A stretch of 64,000 nt of DNA from positions 8,961 through 72,960 of the forward strand of contig NZ_WWSY01000012.1 of the NCBI RefSeq assembly GCF_009876115.1. Reading direction: 5' to 3'. The stretch's first letter is position 1, and every line of letters starts with the position of its first letter. This document shows, in pieces, positions 1 through 9,233 of the stretch. The notes under the pieces are model-generated. The model worked only from the letters and a program-made list of their open reading frames with translations. It had not been told where the DNA came from and made no database searches. Source of the stretch: Collinsella aerofaciens (GTDB lineage: Bacteria; Actinomycetota; Coriobacteriia; Coriobacteriales; Coriobacteriaceae). Both the position numbers and the translations under genes were made by a program.

Positions 1-1
1 C

Positions 2-991
2 GCTCGCGTGGAGCAGCCTCAGGCTGGTGCCGCCACGCCGCAGCCTACCATGGCCGGCATTCCCGACCCCTTGGCCCCTGCGACGCCGGCTCCTCAGCCT
101 GCGCAGTCCGGTCTCTTTGCCGCTATTCCCGACCCCATGCAGCCTGCTGCCCCGGTGGTCGAGAGCGATCAGGCAGCCGAGGTCGCAAGCCTCGATAACG
201 CGCTCAACAACCCCGATTTTACGTCGGTGTTTGCGCCCATCGATCCGCAGGCCAGCCGCAAGAAGATGGCCAAGCAGGCCGGTGTCGAGCCCGTCATCCT
301 TATGGAGCATGTCACCAAGATCTATCCGGCACAGCCTAACAAGCCTGCACTCGACGACATCAACATCGAGATCTATCCGGGCGAGTTCGTCTTCCTGGTC
401 GGTCACTCCGGCTCGGGTAAGACCACGCTGCTGTCGACGCTCAACCGCGACGTCAAGCCGACGAGCGGCCGCATCCTGGTTGCCGGTCAGGACCTCATGA
501 AGATCAAGAACCGTAAGGTTCCGTTCCTGCGCCGCCAGATTGGCGCCGTGTTCCAGGACTTTAAGCTTCTGCCGCAAAAGACCGCCTACGAAAACGTGGC
601 GTTTGCCCTGCAGTGCATCGGCAAGCCCAAGGGCGTCATTCGCAGCCAGGTGCCCGAGGTGCTGCGTCTGGTCGGTCTGGCCGATCAGATGGACTCGCTG
701 CCCGACCAGCTTTCCGGTGGCGAGCAGCAGCGCGTTGCCGTCGCCCGTGCTATGGTCAACCGTCCGCCGCTGCTGATCTGCGACGAGCCCACGGGCAACC
801 TCGACCCGGCGATCTCGCTGGGCATCATGAAGCTGCTTGAGCGTATTAACCGCACCGGCACCACCGTGATCGTCGCCACGCACGACCGCGAGATGGTCGA
901 TAGCATGCACCGTCGCGTGATCGCCCTCGAGGGCGGCCACGTCATCCGCGACCAGGAGAGGGGAGGTTACGGCAACTATGGCACCAACTAA
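2..991 (+). CDS. ftsE: Cell-division ABC transporter ATP-binding protein FtsE, 5'-truncated, with long N-terminal extension
   Basis: This is the ATPase of the FtsEX complex, which at the division septum couples ATP hydrolysis to control of peptidoglycan hydrolases through FtsX. Counting from the GTG at 8, Walker A (GHSGSGKT) is at about residues 132-139, the signature LSGGEQQR near 235 and Walker B (LLICDEPTGNLD) near 255-266. The reading frame is open back to the window edge, so the true start may lie upstream; GTG at 8 is the first visible candidate. The ABC domain begins only near residue 95. The preceding stretch is rich in Pro and Ala and repeats the motif IPDP, which is unusual because FtsE is normally about 230 residues. 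The 3' end overlaps ftsX by 14 bases, indicating translational coupling. Confidence 0.93.
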   Translation, partial: ARVEQPQAGAATPQPTMAGIPDPLAPATPAPQPAQSGLFAAIPDPMQPAAPVVESDQAAEVASLDNALNNPDFTSVFAPIDPQASRKKMAKQAGVEPVILMEHVTKIYPAQPNKPALDDINIEIYPGEFVFLVGHSGSGKTTLLSTLNRDVKPTSGRILVAGQDLMKIKNRKVPFLRRQIGAVFQDFKLLPQKTAYENVAFALQCIGKPKGVIRSQVPEVLRLVGLADQMDSLPDQLSGGEQQRVAVARAMVNRPPLLICDEPTGNLDPAISLGIMKLLERINRTGTTVIVATHDREMVDSMHRRVIALEGGHVIRDQERGGYGNYGTN

Positions 992-1898
992 CGTGGGCTA
1001 CTCCTTCAAAGAGGCAATCAGCCACTTCTTCCGTAACTGGACTACCTCGCTCGGCGCCGTCATCACGATCTTCCTTTCGCTGTTTATCATCGGCCTGTTC
1101 ATCATGGGCTCTGCGATGCTGAACTCCGTGATCGGCACCGTCGAGGATCAGGTTGTCATCAACGCGTTCATTAGTGATGACGCCGATCAGGCCGATGTTC
1201 AGGCTTTTGAGGCCGAGCTTAAGACGTGGAATAACGTCAAGTCCGTGACCTATAAGGACAAGGACGACGCGCTGGCCGAGTATACGAGCAAGATGTCGGG
1301 CAACGCCGACGCCACCATGAGCGCGCTCGATGGCCAGAACCCGCTGCCGGCTTCCTTCGCTATTGAGATGGACGATCCGTCCAAGGTCGAGAGCACGGCA
1401 AAGAAGCTCAAGAAGGATGCCGATTTCCAGAAGATCGCGGATGACGGCGACGTCAACGCGAGCGTGCTGTACGGCCAGGAGGAAGTGAGCCGCCTGTTCC
1501 AGGTGACCAACTACATCCGCATCGCCGCCGTGGTGCTCGTTGGTCTTCTGACCTTTATCGCATTCATCTTCATCAACAACACGATTCGCCTGTCCATCAC
1601 GGCGCGTCGTCGTGAGATTGCGATTATGCGTCTGGTCGGCGCCAGCAACGGCTTCATTCGTGGCCCGTTTATCACCGAGGGCGTGCTGCAGGCCATTTTG
1701 GGCTCGCTGCTTTCCATCGGCGTTCTGGAGCTGCTGCGCAATCTGATGATCCCGCGTCTGCAGGAGAGCATCGGCTGGATGTCGTTTGCCCTGCCGATGC
1801 AGTACTACCTGGTGACCTATGCTGCGCTGATTCTGGTCGGCGTGATTATCGGTCTCTTTGGTTCTGCCATCGCCATGCGCCGCTACCTGCGCGTGTAG
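978..1898 (+). CDS. ftsX: Cell-division protein FtsX
   Basis: Membrane partner of FtsE. The 306-residue protein has the FtsX layout: one N-terminal membrane helix (about residues 20-45), an extracytoplasmic domain (about 50-175), then three membrane helices (about 180-205, 225-250, 275-300). The cytoplasmic loop contains the FtsX/MacB-type stretch RREIAIMRLVGA. The start ATG at 978 lies inside the end of ftsE behind a GGAGG-like site (about 960-966). The family transmits ATPase activity to periplasmic or extracellular cell-wall hydrolases; in Gram-positive bacteria these are often NlpC/P60 or CHAP enzymes, none of which is seen nearby. A hairpin terminator follows. Confidence 0.95.
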   Translation: MAPTNVGYSFKEAISHFFRNWTTSLGAVITIFLSLFIIGLFIMGSAMLNSVIGTVEDQVVINAFISDDADQADVQAFEAELKTWNNVKSVTYKDKDDALAEYTSKMSGNADATMSALDGQNPLPASFAIEMDDPSKVESTAKKLKKDADFQKIADDGDVNASVLYGQEEVSRLFQVTNYIRIAAVVLVGLLTFIAFIFINNTIRLSITARRREIAIMRLVGASNGFIRGPFITEGVLQAILGSLLSIGVLELLRNLMIPRLQESIGWMSFALPMQYYLVTYAALILVGVIIGLFGSAIAMRRYLRV

Positions 1899-1923
1899 GC
1901 ATGCTTGGAATTCATCCCTTCCA

Positions 1924-1956
1924 ACGGGTCGTCTCTTATGGGGCGGCCCGTTTTTT
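1924..1956 (+). terminator. Rho-independent terminator after ftsEX
   Basis: The arms ACGGGTCG and CGGCCCGT, allowing one G-T pair, are followed directly by six T residues, 26 bases after the ftsX stop. Confidence 0.8.
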
Positions 1957-2033
1957 GATCCCTAGGGGACGGCAGGAAAGCGAATCATTTGGGTAGACTC
2001 TTTGGAGTTCGCAATCGATAGTTAGGAGGCGCC

Positions 2034-4169
2034 ATGGGGCGCAATAACAAGCATAAGCGTGGAGCTCGCAATCAGCGCGGGCCGGTGCGCAGCGAACGCC
2101 GTCCGAGCCTGACCGGGCGCGTGCAGCTCCATGAGCATAGCGCCTACGTTGTAACCGAAAACGGCGACTACAAGGTCATGGGCCGCGGTAAGCGCGAGAT
2201 CATGGATGGCGATACCGTTGCCGTGAGCATTAAGAACAGCCCGCACGGTGAGCGGCGCGCCGTGATCGAAAGCGTGGTTGAGCGTGCAGCCATAAGCGTG
2301 GTGGGCACGTACCAGACCGCCGGTCCGCTCGGTGTGATCGAGCCGCTCGATTCGCGTCTGAAGGCCGACTTCTTCATTCTGCCCGAGGATACCTCGGCGG
2401 ATCGTCTGGGTGTCCACCCGGGTGATGCTGTTGTCGCGCGCATTTTGACCTACCCGACGCGCCTGGAATCGGGTACCGTGACGATCGAACGCCGCATTGG
2501 CGGAGATGACGCGCCCGATTTGGGCGTTCAATATGTGATGGCGCGTTACGGCTATACCGATAGCTATCCCGAGGCCGCGCTGGACGAGGCCGAGGGGCTT
2601 TCGCTCGATGTGTCCGCGGCGCTTAAGGACCCGCTCCGCCGCGATCTGCGCGACCGCTTTGTCATCACGATCGACCCAGTCGACGCGCGCGACTTTGACG
2701 ACGCCATTTCGCTGGAGCGCACGCCCGAGGGTGGCTACAAGCTGGGTGTGCATATCGCCGACGTTTCACACTATGTGGCTTGGGACGGGCATATCGATCT
2801 TGAGGCTCGCCATCGTACGACATCGGTGTATCTGGCCGATCGCGTGCTTCCCATGCTGCCCGAACGCCTGTCCTGTGACCTGTGCTCGCTTCGCCCTGAC
2901 GAGGACCGTCTTGCGTTTACCGTTGACATTGAGCTCGATGCACAGGGTCGCGTGCGGCATTACGATCCGTACCCCAGCGTGATTCGCTCGCGTGTGCGTA
3001 TGGACTATGACGGCGCCGAGGCGCTGCTGGTGCGTGCCGGCGCGGTTGAGTATTCGGTGCTGGAGGGTGCAGCCGAGGATGTTGCGGCTGCCGAGACCTC
3101 GCGCGAGGAAGCGCTTGAGCGCGGTCTTGCGTGCGAGGAGGCCGCCCGCGGCTACAACGTCGACCTCGGCGATTTCCTTGTCGCCGCTAACGAACTCGCC
3201 GAACTCCGCCGTCGTATCCGTCGCGCCCGCGGCTCGGTCGATTTTGACACGGCCGAGATTCGTGCTCTGTTGGATGAGGACGGAGTGCCCGTGCAGATTG
3301 TGGCGCGTGAGCGTTCGTGTGCCACGTCGCTTATCGAGGAAGCTATGCTGCTCGCCAACGAGTGCGTTGCAGAGTGGCTGGCAGACCGTGATATCGAGGC
3401 CTGCTATCGCGTGCATGAGGATCCGAGCCCCGATAGCCTGCACGGTGCCGCCGTTGCGCTGGCGCAGCTAGGCATCATCGACGATCGCCGTGCTGCCGGT
3501 ATTGCCCTGGGGAGCCCCGATGAGCTGCAGGCTGCAGTCGATGCTGCCGCCGGTACGGCCAACGCACCGCTCGTTAACACGCTGCTTCTGCGCAGCATGC
3601 AGCGCGCGCTGTACAAGCCGCGCAACGAGGGCCACTTTGCGCTCGCCGCGCCGTGCTACTGTCACTTTACGAGTCCCATCCGTCGCTACCCCGATCTGGT
3701 GGTGCACCGCGTGCTCAAACTGCAGTTGGCCTATGAGCGGCTCGGCGGCAAGGACGCCTTGGTCCGTACGCCGCGGCTGATCGGCAAGGGGCGCGAGTCG
3801 CTGCCGCGCATTCTGCCGCAGATCTGCCGCGCATGCAGCGATGCCGAGCGCGCGGCAGATGCCGCCAGCCATGCGACGCAAAAGATCAAGATTGCCCAGT
3901 ACTATGAGGACCGTCTGGGCGAGCGCTATGCCGGAACCGTCTCGTGGGTTAGCAGCATGGGCCTTTTTGTGCGCTTGGACCTAACGCAGGTCGAAGGCTT
4001 GGTTTCGATCAAGAGCCTGGGCAACGAGTGGTTCGAGTTCGACGAGGACGCGCTTACGCTCACGGGCGCCGACACGGGGACTCGCTATGAACTGGGTCAG
4101 CGCGTGATTGTCGAGGTCTCGCGCGTCAATACCACGCGTGGGCACTTGGACTTTAAGCTTATCCATTAG
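2034..4169 (+). CDS. rnr: Ribonuclease R (RNase II/R family 3'-5' exoribonuclease)
   Basis: A 711-residue processive 3'-5' exoribonuclease that degrades structured RNA and works with tmRNA-SmpB in removing faulty mRNA. An OB-fold/cold-shock region covers about residues 25-180. The RNB catalytic core starts with DPVDARDFDDA (about 213-224), whose Asp cluster binds the catalytic metals, and continues with the family block around HIADVSHYV. A C-terminal S1 RNA-binding domain begins at GERYAGTVSW near 630. The start ATG at 2034 follows TTAGGAGGCGCC. In many bacteria smpB is adjacent; here it is about 8.5 kb downstream. Confidence 0.95.
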   Translation: MGRNNKHKRGARNQRGPVRSERRPSLTGRVQLHEHSAYVVTENGDYKVMGRGKREIMDGDTVAVSIKNSPHGERRAVIESVVERAAISVVGTYQTAGPLGVIEPLDSRLKADFFILPEDTSADRLGVHPGDAVVARILTYPTRLESGTVTIERRIGGDDAPDLGVQYVMARYGYTDSYPEAALDEAEGLSLDVSAALKDPLRRDLRDRFVITIDPVDARDFDDAISLERTPEGGYKLGVHIADVSHYVAWDGHIDLEARHRTTSVYLADRVLPMLPERLSCDLCSLRPDEDRLAFTVDIELDAQGRVRHYDPYPSVIRSRVRMDYDGAEALLVRAGAVEYSVLEGAAEDVAAAETSREEALERGLACEEAARGYNVDLGDFLVAANELAELRRRIRRARGSVDFDTAEIRALLDEDGVPVQIVARERSCATSLIEEAMLLANECVAEWLADRDIEACYRVHEDPSPDSLHGAAVALAQLGIIDDRRAAGIALGSPDELQAAVDAAAGTANAPLVNTLLLRSMQRALYKPRNEGHFALAAPCYCHFTSPIRRYPDLVVHRVLKLQLAYERLGGKDALVRTPRLIGKGRESLPRILPQICRACSDAERAADAASHATQKIKIAQYYEDRLGERYAGTVSWVSSMGLFVRLDLTQVEGLVSIKSLGNEWFEFDEDALTLTGADTGTRYELGQRVIVEVSRVNTTRGHLDFKLIH

Positions 4170-4198
4170 CCAAACCCCGACTCATGGTGGGGGAGCGG

Positions 4199-4226
4199 AG
4201 GGCGGCCTTTCGGGACCGCCCTTCGC
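4199..4226 (+). terminator. Probable terminator after rnr
   Basis: The arms AGGGCGG and CCGCCCT form a 7-bp stem about 30 bases after the rnr stop. The following T run is weak, so function is less certain than for other terminators here. Confidence 0.5.
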
Positions 4227-4288
4227 ATTTGAATCGTGGCTACCTTGCCGTCTGCTCGGTCGCCCGCTTACCTGCTATTTGAGAGGTA

Positions 4289-4327
4289 AAACCTACCAAA
4301 ATAAACCTGTCCCTTTTTGGTAGGTTT
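4289..4327. repeat. Perfect 13-bp inverted repeat upstream of the serine recombinase
   Basis: The arms AAACCTACCAAAA (4289-4301) and TTTTGGTAGGTTT (4315-4327) are perfectly complementary and separated by 13 bases. The right arm ends 19 bases before the recombinase start. It could be an autoregulatory operator, a recombination site or a dispersed hairpin; its loop reads GGGACAGG on the minus strand, as do other hairpins in the window. Confidence 0.75.
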
Positions 4328-4346
4328 ACAAGAAAGCGGGGATGAG

Positions 4347-4952
4347 ATGGCGACGGTGTACGGTTATGCGCGGGTGAGTTCGCGCGATCAGAATCTGAAT
4401 CGACAGCTGGATGCGCTGGGCGCCTATGGCGTGGGCTCGGCGAATATTTATGCCGACCATGCGAGTGGCAAGGACTTCGATCGACCGCGTTATCGCGAGC
4501 TGCTGCACGTCCTGGGAGACGGGGACGTGCTGGTGGTGCTTTCTATCGACCGACTTGGCCGTAATTACTCCGAGATTCTTGAGGAATGGCGACGCATTAC
4601 CAAGGAGCTCGGGGTTGCCATTGTGGTGTTGGACATGCCATTGCTTGACACGCGCGTCAGGGCCAGCGGCGCGCCGGATGTGACCAACACCCTGATTGCC
4701 GATATTGTGCTGCAACTGCTGAGCTACGTGGCGCAGGTGGAGCGCGAGAATATCCATCGGCGCCAGGCGGAGGGAATTGCAGCGGCGCGGGCGCGAGGGG
4801 TCCGTTTCGGTCGACCTCGCAAGCCGTGCCCTCCTCAGTTTGAGCTGGTGCGCGATAGCTATGAGGCGGGCGATATTACCCGCAGCCAGGCGGCAAAGTG
4901 CCTGGGCGTGTGCGTGGGGACGTTCGATCGCTGGATGCGCGAGGCGGGGTAG
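4347..4952 (+). CDS. Serine recombinase (resolvase/invertase family)
   Basis: A 201-residue site-specific recombinase. The N-terminal catalytic domain opens with YGYARVSS, and Ser11 is the expected nucleophile. Further family blocks are YADHASGKDFDRP, the segment around VVLSIDRLGRN and the helix containing AQVERENI. A helix-turn-helix is expected in about residues 160-200. The ATG at 4347 is preferred because the catalytic motif begins directly after it; the frame extends upstream without family features. No transposase, invertible segment or res site is obvious next to it, so it seems to be an orphan. The perfect inverted repeat just upstream may be its operator or target. Confidence 0.88.
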   Translation: MATVYGYARVSSRDQNLNRQLDALGAYGVGSANIYADHASGKDFDRPRYRELLHVLGDGDVLVVLSIDRLGRNYSEILEEWRRITKELGVAIVVLDMPLLDTRVRASGAPDVTNTLIADIVLQLLSYVAQVERENIHRRQAEGIAAARARGVRFGRPRKPCPPQFELVRDSYEAGDITRSQAAKCLGVCVGTFDRWMREAG

Positions 4953-5056
4953 GGGTTTGCGTCGCTTTGTCGCTTCCTGTTGCGATTCAAATTTTGATAC
5001 GGTGACGATGCCATTTGGGGCTACACTCGCTGATATTCAAAAAAGGAGGTTGGCCC

Positions 5057-5638
5057 TTGGCGCGCGTAAAACAAATAATCGGATGGACCGCGATCGTTCT
5101 GTTCGCTGCAACGCTGGCGGGCATCTGGGTGCTGACGGAGCAAAATGCGGCGCAGACGTCGTTGCTGAGCGAGTCCACCGCGCGTGTGGTGGAGGGTCAG
5201 GCTACGGGCGTTCAGGCCGCCGATGCCACGGGTGAAGCCCAGACGGAGAACGGAATGACCGGGGGCACCGATTCGGTTGCCTCGAATGTCCGGTCTGGCC
5301 GACTTGCTTCCATTCGCATGTGGGTGGGCGCAAACGTCCGTCGCGTTGCCCATACCGTAGAGTTTTTCTTCGTCGGATTGTTCGCCTCGGTGATCGTGGC
5401 TTGCTTTTCCAGGCGTCCGTGGAGCGTGTGCTCCCGTTGCGTGCCCGTATTGCTCTTTTGCGCCGCCTGCTCCGTTGGCGATCAGGTACATAAGATCTTT
5501 GTTCCCGGCAGGCATTTCGACGTTATCGATTTAGGATTCGATGCTGCGGGCTATATCACCGCCATGCTGTTGGTATTGCTGGCAGCGGCGTTGGTGCGCC
5601 ATGCGACTCGGCCGATCGGCGCCCATGCGAGGCGCTAG
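5057..5638 (+). CDS. VanZ-like family membrane protein
   Basis: A 193-residue protein with an N-terminal membrane helix (about residues 7-25), a Ser/Thr/Gly-rich extracellular loop (about 30-80) and three further helices. The VanZ-like signature is visible as a His-containing helix (HTVEFFFVGLFA) followed by GDQVHK.F.PGRHFDVIDLGFDAAGY, matching the family pattern of a D-Q pair, PGR, a conserved Asp and a final Gly helix. The TTG start at 5057 is chosen because AAAAGGAGGT ends 6 bases before it; an upstream TTG at 5015 has no ribosome site. VanZ proteins are linked to glycopeptide tolerance in enterococci, but most relatives have no known role. Confidence 0.75.
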   Translation: MARVKQIIGWTAIVLFAATLAGIWVLTEQNAAQTSLLSESTARVVEGQATGVQAADATGEAQTENGMTGGTDSVASNVRSGRLASIRMWVGANVRRVAHTVEFFFVGLFASVIVACFSRRPWSVCSRCVPVLLFCAACSVGDQVHKIFVPGRHFDVIDLGFDAAGYITAMLLVLLAAALVRHATRPIGAHARR

Positions 5639-5717
5639 CCGGTAACAAACCCGTTTCTGATAATGCGGCCTCGTTGAATTATTTTGTGTCGCGCGTATTT
5701 CCGAGCGGTCGGATTTG

Positions 5718-5747
5718 AGGGGCGAGCGGTAGAACGCTCGCCCTTTG
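5718..5747 (+). terminator. Terminator between the VanZ-like gene and the mur locus
   Basis: The arms GGGCGAGCG (5720-5728) and CGCTCGCCC (5735-5743) form a perfect 9-bp stem followed by TTT. Confidence 0.65.
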
Positions 5748-5842
5748 TGCGCCACGATGCGGCACAATGTACCGCAAAAGCTGTTTGTATCCGGTACGAA
5801 TCGTTCGTTGGTCTTTAATTCTTCTCAACGGAGGTGTTTGAG

Positions 5843-6694
5843 ATGGCAAACGGATTGCTTTTGCGGCTTCGCGAGCGTGAGCTCAGCGCGAGCCCGGCGG
5901 AACGCAATGTCATCGCATATGTAAGCGCTCATCCGCACGAGGTGGTCGGGCTGTCCGTCCGCGGTCTTGCCGATGTCACGTTCTCCTCGCCCTCGAGCAT
6001 TTTGCGCTTTTGCAAGCGTTTGGGTTTTGCGGGCTACAAGGAGTTCCAGCGCGAACTGATTGCCGAGCTGGCGCTCTTAGGTGACAAGAAAGACGTAGCC
6101 CTCGAGGACATCTCCATGGATGACAGCGTCGAACGTATCGTGGGGAAGGTGATGAAAAGCAACGTGCGCACGATCGAGGCGACGGCGCGAACGCTCGATT
6201 ACACCGTCTTGGAGCGATGCGCGGCCCGTCTTAAGCGGGCACGCGCGGTCAATCTGTTCGGTATTGGTGCCTCTCGTTTGGTCGCGCACGACCTGGCGCA
6301 AAAGCTCATGCGTGTCGACAAAGAGTGCCATCTGTACGACGACTGGCATGATCAGCTCTTATGTGCCAAGAACATGCATGAGGGCGATATGGCAATCGCC
6401 TTTAGCTACTCGGGCTTGACGCAAGAGGTGCTGGACTGCACCGCCGAGGCTCAACGTCACAACTGTCCCGTTGTGGCCGTTACCAAAGTAGATGGATCAT
6501 CCAAGCTTGCCACCATGGCCGATGCCGTGCTCGGCGTTGCTGCGAGTGAACCCTTGGTCCGCAGCGGTGCCATGGCTTCGCGTATGGCCCAGCTTATGGT
6601 TGTCGATGCCCTTTACGCTGCTTACGTTGCCAGCGACTACGAACGGGCGACGCATGTCATTAAGCAAAACTACATCGAGAAACAGGAAAGATGA
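5843..6694 (+). CDS. MurR/RpiR family transcriptional regulator of MurNAc metabolism
   Basis: A 283-residue regulator with an N-terminal RpiR-type helix-turn-helix (about residues 1-75, including SSPSSILRFCKRLGFAGYKEFQ) and a C-terminal SIS sugar-phosphate-binding domain (about 120-245, with LFGIGASRLVAHDLAQKL). Relatives such as E. coli MurR bind MurNAc 6-phosphate and repress murQP. Its place 10 bases upstream of murQ supports control of this pathway. The ATG at 5843 follows GGAGG by 8 bases; the in-frame GTG at 5834 overlaps that site and is rejected. Confidence 0.88.
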   Translation: MANGLLLRLRERELSASPAERNVIAYVSAHPHEVVGLSVRGLADVTFSSPSSILRFCKRLGFAGYKEFQRELIAELALLGDKKDVALEDISMDDSVERIVGKVMKSNVRTIEATARTLDYTVLERCAARLKRARAVNLFGIGASRLVAHDLAQKLMRVDKECHLYDDWHDQLLCAKNMHEGDMAIAFSYSGLTQEVLDCTAEAQRHNCPVVAVTKVDGSSKLATMADAVLGVAASEPLVRSGAMASRMAQLMVVDALYAAYVASDYERATHVIKQNYIEKQER

Positions 6695-6704
6695 GGTGAA
6701 TGAA

Positions 6705-7628
<924 letters not shown>

Positions 7629-7685
7629 GTGCGCGGCGTGAGCTGATATGACATCCAGACGAGATACCCAATACAAGGAGGAGTT

Positions 7686-9116
7686 ATGACGAACAAAGAG
7701 CTGGCTCAAAAGCTGCTGGACCTTTTGGGCGGTAAAGACAACGTGCTGGCAAACGCGGCGTGCATGACGCGCCTGCGCGTGACCGTCAAAGACACGGGCA
7801 GCGTCGACGCGGAGGGCATTAAGGCACTCGACGGCGTGATGGGCCTGGTCGAGGACGACACGATGCAGATCGTGCTGGGTCCGGGCAAGGTGAATAAGGT
7901 GCTCGAGGAGTTCTCCAAGCTCACCGGCCTTGCGAAAGGCGTTGCCGACGAGAGCGTGGTTGACGCTGCGGCCACAAACAAGGCCGCGCAGAAGGCAAAG
8001 TACGAGTCCAAGCCGGTTCAGGCCTTCCTCAAGAAGATTTCCAATGTCTTCGTTGCCCTGCTTCCCGGCATCATTGCGGCTGGCCTCATCAACGGTATCT
8101 GCAACGTCATTAACGTCTCGACGGCAGGCGCGCTTGCAGGCGAGTGGTGGTACCAGGGCATTCGTTCCATGGGCTGGGCCCTGTTTGCCTATCTGCCCAT
8201 CTTGGTGGGCTATAACGCGGCACGTGAGTTTGGCGGCTCCGCTGCGCTGGGCGGCATCGCCGGCATGATGTGTATTGCCAACAGTGCCATGCCCCTGCTT
8301 GCGCCTGGTGCGGCTGATCCTGCCGCTGCCATTCTGCTGCCGCTCACCAATGCGCAGTACAACCCCGCAGCGGGCGGCATGATCGCGGCTCTTATCGCTG
8401 GCGCATTTTTTGCCTGGATGGAGCGTCAGATTCGCAAAGTTATGCCCAACGCACTCGACACGTTCTTGTCCCCGCTGCTGGTGCTCATCATCGGCGCCTT
8501 TGCTCTGATGCTCGTCATCCAGCCGGTTGGCGCATGGCTGACGACTGCCATCTTTAGCGTTTTGACCTTTATCTTCGAGAAGCTGGGCGTCCTGGGCGGC
8601 TATATCCTGTCGGCAGGCTTCTTGCCGCTGGTTTCCGTCGGCCTGCATCAGGCGCTCACGCCGATCCACGCTATGCTCAACGATCCCGACGGCGCTACCA
8701 AGGGCATCAATTACCTGCTCCCCATCCTTATGATGGCTGGCGGCGGCCAGGTCGGTTCCGGTTTGGCGCTGTACTTTAAGACCAAGAACGCCAAGCTCAA
8801 GAAGTACGTCGCAGAGTCCATTCCCGTTGGAATCCTGGGTGTGGGCGAGCCTCTGATGTATGCCGTTACGCTGCCGCTCGTTCGTCCGTTTGTGACGGCC
8901 TGCCTGGGTGCCGGATTTGGCGGCGCGCTCGCGGCGCTGCTTCACATCGGCACGGTTTCTCAGGGCGTTTCCGGTCTGTTTGGCCTGCTGATCGTCGTTC
9001 CTGGCCAGCAGCTCGGCTACGTTGCCGCTATGCTGCTTGCCTATGCCGCCGGCTTTGTCCTGACGTGGTTCTTTGGCGTCGACGAGCAGAAGATCAATGA
9101 GTTCTTTGGCGAGTAG
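7686..9116 (+). CDS. murP: PTS EIIBC component, probably MurNAc-specific (MurP-like)
   Basis: A 476-residue phosphotransferase permease of the glucose/sucrose superfamily, which imports and phosphorylates its sugar. The EIIB domain is at residues 1-85, with the phosphocysteine in NAACMTRLRV (about Cys27). The EIIC domain with about ten membrane helices spans 110-470 and contains the GVGEPLMYAV block conserved around the sugar site. There is no EIIA domain, so an EIIA-Glc-type protein must act in trans. MurNAc specificity is inferred from position 57 bases after murQ and before a mupG-like gene. A strong AAGGAGGAG site precedes the ATG. Confidence 0.9.
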   Translation: MTNKELAQKLLDLLGGKDNVLANAACMTRLRVTVKDTGSVDAEGIKALDGVMGLVEDDTMQIVLGPGKVNKVLEEFSKLTGLAKGVADESVVDAAATNKAAQKAKYESKPVQAFLKKISNVFVALLPGIIAAGLINGICNVINVSTAGALAGEWWYQGIRSMGWALFAYLPILVGYNAAREFGGSAALGGIAGMMCIANSAMPLLAPGAADPAAAILLPLTNAQYNPAAGGMIAALIAGAFFAWMERQIRKVMPNALDTFLSPLLVLIIGAFALMLVIQPVGAWLTTAIFSVLTFIFEKLGVLGGYILSAGFLPLVSVGLHQALTPIHAMLNDPDGATKGINYLLPILMMAGGGQVGSGLALYFKTKNAKLKKYVAESIPVGILGVGEPLMYAVTLPLVRPFVTACLGAGFGGALAALLHIGTVSQGVSGLFGLLIVVPGQQLGYVAAMLLAYAAGFVLTWFFGVDEQKINEFFGE

Positions 9117-9183
9117 TTTGATATCGCGAGCCGTGTTGCTCGGGGTTCGCGGCGCGCGGCAGATTTCTTGATGCTATGGTTGT

Positions 9184-9217
9184 GCCGGCGGGGCTAACTG
9201 CTCCGCCGGCCTTTTTT
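9184..9217 (+). terminator. Terminator between murP and the mupG-like gene
   Basis: The arms GCCGGCGG (9184-9191) and CCGCCGGC (9203-9210) are followed by C and six T. It ends only 17 bases before the next start, so it either separates two transcripts or acts as a partial terminator that lowers expression of the last gene. Confidence 0.85.
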
Positions 9218-9233
9218 AAAGGAGCGTTGTAGC

